Notes under the pieces: model-generated
Told to the model about the DNA's origin: nothing
Database searches by the model: none
Seen by the model: only the letters and a program-made list of their open reading frames with translations
Shown here: piece by piece, positions 32,777-38,965 of the stretch
How the letters are laid out: each line of letters begins with the position of its first letter
Position numbering within the stretch: position 1 is the first letter of the stretch
DNA from: Bradyrhizobium campsiandrae
Lineage (GTDB): Bacteria; Pseudomonadota; Alphaproteobacteria; Rhizobiales; Xanthobacteraceae
Direction of reading: 5' to 3'
DNA length: 38,965 bases
Assembly: GCF_014529705.1 (NCBI RefSeq)
Contig: NZ_JAANIH010000078.1
Location: 1-38,965 of the forward strand
Translations under genes and position numbers: made by a program

Positions 32777-33614
32777 CCCCCCGTTCGGGCTCGCGCGCGA
32801 AAAATTTCGCCGCCGCACTCGGACGGAAGAAGAAGCGGCCGCGCGAGGAGGTGGCCATCGCGAGGGCGGCGCGGCCCAGCATGTGCGGTCGTCCCCGAAA
32901 CACCGAACGCAGGGCGGCCTCGCCGCTGGCGCGCTCACCCATCTCCATCAGGCAGACCGCAAGATTGGCGCGTGACAGCAAGTCGTCCGGGCGAAGCCCG
33001 AGCGCGTGACGGTAGGTGTCGGCGGCCTCCTTGTAGGAACCGTCGCGCAGCTGCGCCCACGCAAGCTCGGTCAACACGTCGGTGCGTCCCGGCGCCGCGG
33101 CGCGCGCAGCCGCCAGAACCCGGCGCGCCTCGCTGCGATTGTTGTTGCGCAGATGCAGGCGGCCGAGGTCGAGCTGCAGGTCGACGTTGCCAGGCGCGAG
33201 CGCGAGGGCTTCCTGCATGATCGCGACCGCCGCACCGATCTCGCCGGTGTTCGCAAGCTGGCCGGCCAGTTCCTGGAACGCCGGCAGATAGGGCGGACGG
33301 CGGGCTGTGGTCTTGCGCAATTGTGCGATCCCGTCGCTTGTCCGCCGCGCGCCGCACAACGCATGGCCGAGCAGTGTCTCCATCTCCGGATCGTCATTGC
33401 GCCGCACAACGCGTTCGAGCGGCGCGATCGCCTCCTCCGTACGGCCCTGGCCGATCATTGCGTGTGCCAGGATCATGACCGCATTGCGGTCCGCGCGATT
33501 GGATTTGAGGGCTTCGCTGGCAAGCTGCCGTGCAGTGTCGAACTGCCTGGCCCGCAGCGCCATGAAGGCTTGTTGCAACAGCTGGGCGAGCGCGCTGTTC
33601 GGCCTGCCGGTCAC
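32766..33614 (-). CDS. Tetratricopeptide repeat protein
   Basis: The 282-residue protein is made of degenerate TPR helices from about residue 15 to 240, for example ALRARQFDTARQLASEALKSN, GQGRTEEAIAPLERVVRR, NTGEIGAAVAIMQEALALAP and RDGSYKEAADTYRHALGLRP. TPR arrays mediate protein-protein contacts. There is no signal peptide and no attached enzyme domain; the C-terminal tail is basic. The start is a GTG at 33614 with AGAGG upstream. The start overlaps the stop of a possible 68-residue gene by four bases. Confidence 0.82.
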   Translation of the reverse strand: MTGRPNSALAQLLQQAFMALRARQFDTARQLASEALKSNRADRNAVMILAHAMIGQGRTEEAIAPLERVVRRNDDPEMETLLGHALCGARRTSDGIAQLRKTTARRPPYLPAFQELAGQLANTGEIGAAVAIMQEALALAPGNVDLQLDLGRLHLRNNNRSEARRVLAAARAAAPGRTDVLTELAWAQLRDGSYKEAADTYRHALGLRPDDLLSRANLAVCLMEMGERASGEAALRSVFRGRPHMLGRAALAMATSSRGRFFFRPSAAAKFFAREPERGATP

Positions 33615-33817
33615 GTCCTGGCCTCTTTGTTGTGGCTTGTCATCCAGACACGGGCTTTATCCGCGTCTATCGTGCGCGACGCGAAGCGTCCATCAACGAG
33701 TTCGTGAGGCCTTGGTGGCCGCTCCGAGGACATGACCTGATCCTGGCCTAATCTTGGCTTGATCTTGCCGGCCGACGGGATTATGAACGCGCCCTCATCA
33801 GGGATATTAGCAGCCAT
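33611..33817 (-). CDS. Possible small protein (68 residues) coupled to the TPR gene
   Basis: The frame begins ATG at 33817 (MAANIPDEGAFIIPSAGKIK) and stops at 33611, overlapping the GTG of the TPR gene as GTGA, which suggests translational coupling. GGGGTAA lies eight bases upstream of its ATG. Against it, third-position GC is lower than in surrounding genes and I recognise no family. The frame also contains three tandem 11-base repeats (33738-33770) that may be regulatory. It could equally be a leader region. Confidence 0.35.
   Translation of the reverse strand: MAANIPDEGAFIIPSAGKIKPRLGQDQVMSSERPPRPHELVDGRFASRTIDADKARVWMTSHNKEART
33738..33770. repeat. Three tandem 11-bp direct repeats
   Basis: TGATCCTGGCC, TAATCTTGGCT and TGATCTTGCCG follow one another without gaps, at one helical turn each. 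They lie between the TPR gene and the divergent ABC-F gene. The spacing suits cooperative binding of a regulator on one face of the helix; slippage within a small coding frame is an alternative. Confidence 0.4.
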
Positions 33818-33867
33818 GGATTTTACCCCGACCGCAACGCCGATCCGCTTTGCTCACGGGGAATTCC

Positions 33868-35481
33868 ATGCCTGCTTCGATCATCCTGTCGCGCCTGTCG
33901 CTGTCTACGCCTGACGGCCGCTCTCTCCTTTCCAACATCGATCTGACTTTCGGTTCCGAACGCGCCGGCCTCGTTGGCCGCAACGGCGTCGGCAAGACAA
34001 CGCTGCTGGCCGCGATCGCGGGTGAGCACGCTCCGCAGTCGGGTCGTGCGACCGTCAGCGGCACCATCGGGCTGCTGCGTCAGGATGCCCAGCTCCGCGC
34101 AGGCGCGACGGTCGTCGATCTCTTCGGCGTGCGGGATGCCCTGGATCTGGCTCGCCGGGCGGAGCGTGGCGATGCCTCGACCGGGGAGATCGCCGAGGTC
34201 GACTGGACTCTGGAGACGCGGCTCGCATCCGCCCTTGCCCGTGTCGGCTTCGATATCGCGCCGGACACCGAATTGGACCATTTGTCAGGCGGGCAGGTCA
34301 CGCGCGTTCGTCTCGCTGCGCTGCTGTTCTCCGAGCCGGACTTCCTGCTGCTGGATGAGCCCACCAACAATCTCGATCGCGACGGACGCAAGGCGGTGGC
34401 TGATTTGCTTGCGGGTTGGCGCGGCGGCGCGATCGTCGTCAGTCATGATCGGGATTTGCTCGACACGATGGACGCCATCGTCGAGCTGACGTCGCTGGGC
34501 GCCACGCGATATGGCGGCAACTGGAGCAGCTATCGCGCGCAGAAGGCGGTCGCGCTCGCGGCCGTCAGGCACGACCTCGCCCATGCCGAGAAGCACCTGT
34601 CGGAGATCGACGGCAAGGCGCAGGAGGCGGCCGAACGCAAGGCACGCAAGGACAGCGGCGGCAAGAAGAAGCGGGCCAAGGGCGACATGCCACGGATACT
34701 GGCCGGCGCACGCCGGGATCGCAGCGAGGACAGCGGCGGCAAGGCCGCGCAGATCGCTGAACGGCGACGCGCGGAGGCGCTTGATGCGGTCGGCGCCGCC
34801 CGCCGCCGCATTGAAATCCTTCAGCCGCTGTCGGTGAAATTATCCTCGACGCAGCTTCCGGCGGGCAGGGAGCTGGTTCGGCTCGATCGCGTCAGCGCAT
34901 TCTATCAGCCCGAGCAGCCGATCTTTCGCGATTTATCGTTCAGCATCGTCGGTCCGGAACGCGTCGCGATTGTCGGGCCCAACGGCTCCGGCAAGACGAC
35001 GCTGCTGAAGCTCGTCACCGGCGAGTTGCGCCCTGTTGCCGGCATCGTGAGGGTCAGGCCCGACTTCGCGCTGTTCGACCAGAAGGTCAGCCTGCTCGAC
35101 CCCAAAATCTCGATCCTCGACAATTTCGGACGTCTCAATCCGAAGGCGGGTGCCAACGAATGCCATGCCGCGCTGGCGCGCTTCATGTTTCGCGCGGATG
35201 CGGCCATGCAGATCGTCGGCAGCTTTAGCGGCGGGCAGTTGTTTCGCGCGGGGCTTGCTTGCGTGCTGGGAGGCTCGACGCCACCCTCCCTGGTGATCCT
35301 GGACGAGCCGACCAATCATCTGGACCTCGAGTCCATCGCAGCCGTCGAAGCGGGCCTCCGCGGTTATGACGGCGCGCTGCTCGTCGTCAGCCATGACGAG
35401 GCGTTCCTGCAGGCCATCGGGGTGACGCGCCGGCTTGATATCGGCGCATCAGGCAGATTGTTCGACCCAGATGAACAATGA
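33868..35481 (+). CDS. ABC-F family ATPase
   Basis: The 537-residue soluble protein has two ATP-binding cassettes and no membrane part, the ABC-F layout of translation factors (EttA, Uup, antibiotic-resistance ribosome protection). Domain 1: Walker A GRNGVGKTT (38-46), signature LSGGQVTRVRLA, Walker B LLLDEPTNNLD. Linker about residues 240-300, rich in Lys/Arg/Glu (ERKARKDSGGKKKRAKGD). Domain 2: GPNGSGKTT, FSGGQLFRAGLA, LVILDEPTNHLD. The second signature is unusual (GGQLFRAGLA instead of GGEKxRVxLA). The ATG at 33868 follows GGGGAATTCC. The exact ribosomal role is not visible. Confidence 0.92.
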   Translation: MPASIILSRLSLSTPDGRSLLSNIDLTFGSERAGLVGRNGVGKTTLLAAIAGEHAPQSGRATVSGTIGLLRQDAQLRAGATVVDLFGVRDALDLARRAERGDASTGEIAEVDWTLETRLASALARVGFDIAPDTELDHLSGGQVTRVRLAALLFSEPDFLLLDEPTNNLDRDGRKAVADLLAGWRGGAIVVSHDRDLLDTMDAIVELTSLGATRYGGNWSSYRAQKAVALAAVRHDLAHAEKHLSEIDGKAQEAAERKARKDSGGKKKRAKGDMPRILAGARRDRSEDSGGKAAQIAERRRAEALDAVGAARRRIEILQPLSVKLSSTQLPAGRELVRLDRVSAFYQPEQPIFRDLSFSIVGPERVAIVGPNGSGKTTLLKLVTGELRPVAGIVRVRPDFALFDQKVSLLDPKISILDNFGRLNPKAGANECHAALARFMFRADAAMQIVGSFSGGQLFRAGLACVLGGSTPPSLVILDEPTNHLDLESIAAVEAGLRGYDGALLVVSHDEAFLQAIGVTRRLDIGASGRLFDPDEQ

Positions 35482-35527
35482 TGCCGGCCGCCGGCTGATG
35501 ATCTTCCATCAGGAAAGGCGCAAATCC

Positions 35528-35566
35528 CTCCGTGTCAGCCGCGGCCAGCGGCCCGGAATCACGGAG
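35528..35566 (+). promoter_or_regulatory. Hairpin that can mask the SDR ribosome binding site
   Basis: CTCCGTG at 35528-35534 is the exact complement of CACGGAG at 35560-35566. The right arm includes GGAG of the GGAGAAGG ribosome binding site (35563-35570), five bases before the ATG at 35575. Between the arms, GCCGCGGCCAGCGGC can fold on itself. Folding would reduce translation of the SDR gene. The 93-base gap after the ABC-F gene shows nothing else. Confidence 0.3.
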
Positions 35567-35574
35567 AAGGCAAA

Positions 35575-36315
35575 ATGTCCAACGCCAGCAAGAAAGTCGC
35601 CATCGTCACCGGAGGCTCGCGCGGCATCGGCGCTGCGATCGCAGAACGCCTCGCCGCAGACGGCTTTGCCGTCGTCATCAATTATGCCGGCAGTGCCGCT
35701 GAAGCGGAGGCGCTGGCCGGGAAGATCGTGCGGGCCGGCGGCCGGGCCGTCGCCGCGCAGGCCGATGTCAGCGACGCTGCCGCCGTGGCGCAGATGTTTG
35801 AGACGGCCGAGCGCGCGTTCGGCGGCGTCGACGTGCTCGTCAACAATGCCGGCGTGATGCGGCTGGCGGCACTGGCCGACGCCGACGATGCCGGGTTCGA
35901 TAGCCAGGTCGCGATCAACCTGAAAGGCACCTTCAACACGCTGCGCGAGGCGGCGCGCCGGCTGCGCAGTGGCGGCCGCATCGTCAACCTGTCGTCCAGC
36001 CAGGCCGGCATCCTGTCCCCGACCTACGGCATCTATGCCGCCACCAAGGCGGCGGTCGAAGCCCTGACGCATGTGCTGGCCAAGGAGCTGCGCGGACGCA
36101 ACATCACCGTCAACGCCGTGGCGCCCGGTCCAACCGCAACGAGGCTCTTTCTGGACGGCAAGTCAAAGGAGCTGGTCGACCATCTCGCCAAGCTCGCGCC
36201 GCTGGAGCGGCTCGGCCAGCCCGAGGACATCGCTGCGGCAGTTGCGTTCCTGGCGAGTGCTGATGGTGGCTGGATCAACGGGCAGGTGCTGCGCGCCAAT
36301 GGCGGGATCATCTGA
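35575..36315 (+). CDS. SDR family NAD(P)-dependent oxidoreductase
   Basis: The 246-residue classical short-chain dehydrogenase/reductase has the cofactor motif TGGSRGIG, the NNAG motif (VLVNNAGVM), catalytic Ser in NLSSSQAG, and Tyr-x3-Lys in YAATK. The segment after NAVAPGPTATRLF is the substrate loop. The resemblance is to FabG-like 3-ketoacyl/sugar dehydrogenases; the substrate cannot be told. It ends in an inverted repeat that contains its stop codon. Confidence 0.93.
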   Translation: MSNASKKVAIVTGGSRGIGAAIAERLAADGFAVVINYAGSAAEAEALAGKIVRAGGRAVAAQADVSDAAAVAQMFETAERAFGGVDVLVNNAGVMRLAALADADDAGFDSQVAINLKGTFNTLREAARRLRSGGRIVNLSSSQAGILSPTYGIYAATKAAVEALTHVLAKELRGRNITVNAVAPGPTATRLFLDGKSKELVDHLAKLAPLERLGQPEDIAAAVAFLASADGGWINGQVLRANGGII

Positions 36316-36322
36316 TCCCGCC
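36301..36322. terminator. Perfect 10-bp inverted repeat spanning the SDR stop codon
   Basis: GGCGGGATCA at 36301-36310 and TGATCCCGCC at 36313-36322 are exact complements with TC between them. The TGA stop of the SDR gene is the first three bases of the right arm. The hairpin is very stable but lacks a T-tract. Confidence 0.45.
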
Positions 36323-36346
36323 GCCTGTTCCGGATAATGTTCAAAT

Positions 36347-36376
36347 ACCCGACGCCCTGCCCCCAGCGCGTCGGGT
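36347..36376. terminator. Hairpin between the SDR and DctA genes
   Basis: ACCCGACGC at 36347-36355 and GCGTCGGGT at 36368-36376 are exact complements around a 12-base loop. On the minus strand it is followed by ATTTGAAC, so it could help end the dctA transcript; on the plus strand no T-tract follows. The remaining gap to 36504 has a minor TTTTCC/GGAAAA inverted repeat and no gene that I can support. Confidence 0.4.
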
Positions 36377-36504
36377 GGAATGGATGAGTATCAATCGGTG
36401 ATCCCAACGCCAGTGTTGTGACTCGCACTGCGACAATTTTCCATTCCGGAAAACTACCGCAATGGAACCGGGCTGCGCCTGCGCCGATCTCTGGGAGCGC
36501 GGCT

Positions 36505-37833
36505 CTACGGGCTGCCACCTGGCTCCAGCGCTTCGCCCATCTCCAGCGGATGCGCCATGGTCTCGTGCAGCGCCTCGCGGTCGAGCTCGCCTTCGGAGAT
36601 GCTGATGACGACGCACGCGACGCCGTTGCCGACGAGGTTCGTCAGCGCGCGGCACTCGCTCATGAACTTGTCGATGCCGACCAGGATCGCGATCGACTGG
36701 ATCGGAATATCAGGCACGATCGAGAGCGTCGCCGCGAGTGTGATGAACCCGGCGCCTGTGACGCCCGAAGCGCCCTTCGAGGTGATCATGGCAATCCCGA
36801 GAATGCCGAGCTCCTGCCCGATGGTGAGATGCGTGTTGGTGGCCTGCGCCAGGAACAGCGTCGCCAGCGTCATGTAGATGTTGGTGCCGTCGAGGTTGAA
36901 GCTGTAGCCGGTCGGGATCACGAGGCCGACCACGGAGCGCGAGGCGCCGAGATGCTCCATCTTCTGGATCATCTGGGGCAGCACCGTTTCCGACGATGAG
37001 GTGCCGAGCACGATCAGGAGCTCGTCCTTGATATAGGCGATGAAGCGCAGGATCGAGAAGCCGGCCAGCCGCGCGATCGAGCCCAGCACGATCAGCACGA
37101 ACAGGATGCTGGTGAGATAGAACGTGCCGATCAGCGCGGCGAGGTTGAGCAGCGAGCCAAGGCCGTAGGCACCCACGGTAAACGCCATGGCGCCGAACGC
37201 GCCGATCGGCGCCACGCGCACGATGATGCGAATGATGCCGAAGAACATCTTCGCGGCCTTGTCGACGGCCTCCGCGATCGGCTCGCCGGCCTTGCCGAGG
37301 AAGGCGATGGCGAACCCGGACAGGATCGAGACCAGCAGCACCTGGAGCAGGTCGCCGCGCGCGATCGCACCAAAATAGCTGTCGGGGATGATCCCCATCA
37401 GATGGGCGACGATGCCGTCCTCCTTGGCCTTGGTGACATAGGTTGCGACCGACTTCGGGTCGATCGTCGCGGGATCGATGTTGAAGCCGTGCCCGGGCTG
37501 GAGCACCTCGCCGACCAGGAGGCCGAAAGCCAACGCCACGGTCGATACTGATTCGAAATAGATCAGTGATTTCAGCCCGACCCGGCCGACCCGCTTGAGA
37601 TCGCCCATCGAGGAGATGCCGTGCACCACGGTGCAGAAGATCACCGGCGCGATCATCATCTTGATCAGTGCAATGAAGCCGTCGCCGAGCGGCTTCAGAG
37701 CCTTGCCGAGATCCGGATAGGAATAGCCGATCAGCACCCCGAGCGCGATCGCGATCAGCACCTGGACGTAGAGGATCTTGTACCAGGGCTGATGCCGGCG
37801 GTGGACGGCTGGCTGGATCGCAATCTGTGTCAT
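36505..37833 (-). CDS. dctA: C4-dicarboxylate:cation symporter DctA
   Basis: The 442-residue protein is a DAACS-family symporter of the DctA type, which takes up succinate, fumarate and malate with cations. Family signatures: WYKILYVQVLIAIALGVLIG, IKMMIAPVIFCTVVHGI, the hairpin GTSSSETVLPQMIQKME, and PTGYSFNLDGTNIYMTLATLFLAQA. The start at 37833 (MTQIAIQPAV) is chosen by family length; an in-frame ATG at 37854 adds seven residues. Rhizobial dctA is often sigma-54 dependent, but I see no -24/-12 element upstream here. It is divergent from an NCS2 permease gene. Confidence 0.93.
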   Translation of the reverse strand: MTQIAIQPAVHRRHQPWYKILYVQVLIAIALGVLIGYSYPDLGKALKPLGDGFIALIKMMIAPVIFCTVVHGISSMGDLKRVGRVGLKSLIYFESVSTVALAFGLLVGEVLQPGHGFNIDPATIDPKSVATYVTKAKEDGIVAHLMGIIPDSYFGAIARGDLLQVLLVSILSGFAIAFLGKAGEPIAEAVDKAAKMFFGIIRIIVRVAPIGAFGAMAFTVGAYGLGSLLNLAALIGTFYLTSILFVLIVLGSIARLAGFSILRFIAYIKDELLIVLGTSSSETVLPQMIQKMEHLGASRSVVGLVIPTGYSFNLDGTNIYMTLATLFLAQATNTHLTIGQELGILGIAMITSKGASGVTGAGFITLAATLSIVPDIPIQSIAILVGIDKFMSECRALTNLVGNGVACVVISISEGELDREALHETMAHPLEMGEALEPGGSP

Positions 37834-37862
37834 AAGTTGGGTCTCGGAACGCATTGATCTTG

Positions 37863-37878
37863 CATGATTTACATCATG
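37863..37878. promoter_or_regulatory. Possible FNR/FixK-like palindrome upstream of dctA
   Basis: CATGAT-TTAC-ATCATG is a perfect 6-base inverted repeat with four bases between the arms. The core TGAT-N4-ATCA is that of FNR/FixK boxes, but the outermost TT/AA bases are replaced (ATGAT-N4-ATCAT). It lies 30 bases upstream of the dctA start and 79 bases before the divergent permease gene. Confidence 0.3.
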
Positions 37879-37957
37879 TGATGATCGCAGCATAAGCAAC
37901 AATCACATTTTTGTCGGATCGCACGAAGATCAATCGCTGCACCGCAATGGGGGAAAC

Positions 37958-38965
37958 ATGTCGAACGCATCAGGCGCGACCGAGCAGGCGCAGAGCTATT
38001 TTCCGCGTTGGACGCTGAAGACCGCGGGCGTCATCATGCCGGAGGCGCGACTGTCATGGGACCAGACCATCGTCTCCGGCCTGCAGCATTGCATCGCCAT
38101 GTCCGGCTCGACGATCATCGCGCCGCTGCTGATGGGATTCGATCCCAATGTTGCGGTCCTGTTCTCCGGCATCGGCACGTTGATCTTCTTCGTCATCGTC
38201 GCCGGACGCGTGCCGAGCTATCTCGGCTCGAGCTTCGCCTTCATCGCCGTCGTCCTCGCCGCCACAGGCTATGCCGGGCAGGGGCCGAATCCGAACATCT
38301 CCGTTGCGCTCGGCGGCATCGTTGGTGCCGGCGTGCTCTATGGCATGATCGCGCTGATCGTGATGTGGTCGGGAAGCGGCTGGGTCGAGCGCCTGATGCC
38401 GCCGGCCGTCACGGGCGCCGTGGTCGCCGCAATCGGCCTCAACCTCGCGCCCGTCGCGGTCAAGGCGGTGAGTGCCAATGCGTTCGAGACCTGGATCGGC
38501 CTTGCGACCGTCCTGATGATCGGCGTGGTGGCCGTGGCCGCGCCCGGCCTGTGGCGCCGCCTGCCGATCATCCTGGGGGCGATCGGCGGCTATCTGTTGT
38601 ACCTGCTGTTTGCGAACGGTCTCGGTTTCGGCAAGCCGATCGATTTCGCGCAGCTTTCGGCCGCGCCGTGGTTCGGCCTGCCGAACTTCACGACGCCGAC
38701 CTTCAAGGCCGACGCCATCTTTCTGATCGCCCCGGTTGCGGTCATCCTCGTCGCCGAGAACCTCGGGCACATCAAGGCCGTCGGCGCCATGACGGGTCGC
38801 AGTCTCGATGCCTATCTTGGCCGCGCTCTGTTCGCGGACAGTCTTGCGACCATCGTGGCGGCCTGCGGCGGCGGTACCGGTGTCACCACCTATGCCGAGA
38901 ACATCGGCGTCATGGCGGCGACGAAGGTCTATTCGACCTTGCTGTTTGCGTTTGCGGCGACCGTG
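37958..38965 (+). CDS. NCS2 family uracil/xanthine permease (3' end beyond the window)
   Basis: The frame opens with ATG at 37958 after GGGGGAAAC and continues without a stop to the right edge (336 codons). The translation starts MSNASGATEQAQSYFPRWTL and has multiple membrane helices. NCS2 features are GLQHCIAMSGSTIIAPLLMG, VPSYLGSSFAFIA, the acidic VAENLGHIKAVG and GTGVTTYAENIGVMAATKVYS. These match UraA/RutG-type nucleobase:H+ symporters more than the xanthine/urate branch. The C-terminal third is missing from the window. Confidence 0.93.
   Translation, partial: MSNASGATEQAQSYFPRWTLKTAGVIMPEARLSWDQTIVSGLQHCIAMSGSTIIAPLLMGFDPNVAVLFSGIGTLIFFVIVAGRVPSYLGSSFAFIAVVLAATGYAGQGPNPNISVALGGIVGAGVLYGMIALIVMWSGSGWVERLMPPAVTGAVVAAIGLNLAPVAVKAVSANAFETWIGLATVLMIGVVAVAAPGLWRRLPIILGAIGGYLLYLLFANGLGFGKPIDFAQLSAAPWFGLPNFTTPTFKADAIFLIAPVAVILVAENLGHIKAVGAMTGRSLDAYLGRALFADSLATIVAACGGGTGVTTYAENIGVMAATKVYSTLLFAFAATV

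Noticed and set aside
37834..37957. A sigma-54 promoter for dctA, as is usual in rhizobia
   Set aside because: No TGGCAC-N5-TTGC-like sequence is present on either strand of the divergent gap.

Overview
The window is GC-rich, has strong GC bias at third codon positions, and carries several kinds of intergenic palindrome of types I recall from Bradyrhizobium and related Rhizobiales. With the yebC-ruvC-ruvA-ruvB order and many solute-binding-protein transporters and LysR regulators, this points to a Bradyrhizobium-like alphaproteobacterial chromosome. That assignment is an inference; no marker gene was compared. I saw no RNA genes, phage genes, insertion sequences or CRISPR arrays.

Region 1 (1-7,700) is largely housekeeping. 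It holds two chemotaxis receptors on the minus strand (the first cut by the window edge), yebC, the Holliday-junction genes ruvC-ruvA-ruvB, a Tat-exported metallophosphoesterase, a YbgC-type thioesterase and a DUF1348 protein. Four different palindromic elements lie in its gaps. One separates ruvA from ruvB, and another supplies the stop codon of a neighbouring gene.

Region 2 (7,800-31,950) is a catabolic block built as three modules. Each module is transcribed away from its own LysR regulator. Module A (9,661-18,471) has an N-carbamoyl-D-amino-acid-hydrolase-like enzyme, a polar amino acid type ABC transporter with two paralogous binding proteins, a cytoplasmic NodB-fold hydrolase, a hydantoin-racemase-like protein, a Tat-exported family 5 binding protein and a metal-dependent amidohydrolase. 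A near-consensus sigma-54 promoter lies just before the transporter. I propose import and hydrolysis of N-carbamoyl amino acids, hydantoins or cyclic imides as nitrogen sources. Module B (19,644-27,786) has a polyamine/opine-type ABC transporter, a multi-subunit FAD/[2Fe-2S] amine or amino acid dehydrogenase with two different DAO-type subunits, and RidA. Module C (28,825-31,943) has an MFS transporter, a GAF protein and a prolidase/imidazolonepropionase-like amidohydrolase.

Region 3 (32,000-38,965) is mixed: an unrecognised 239-residue protein, a TPR protein, an ABC-F ATPase, an SDR dehydrogenase, a DctA-type dicarboxylate symporter, and a divergent NCS2 uracil/xanthine permease that runs off the right edge.

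The best candidate for something undescribed is Module A. Its two transporter binding proteins seem to keep the carboxylate-binding Arg of the family but to have lost the Asp that holds the alpha-ammonium group. Its enzymes are those expected for hydantoin or imide breakdown, but there is no classical hydantoinase.
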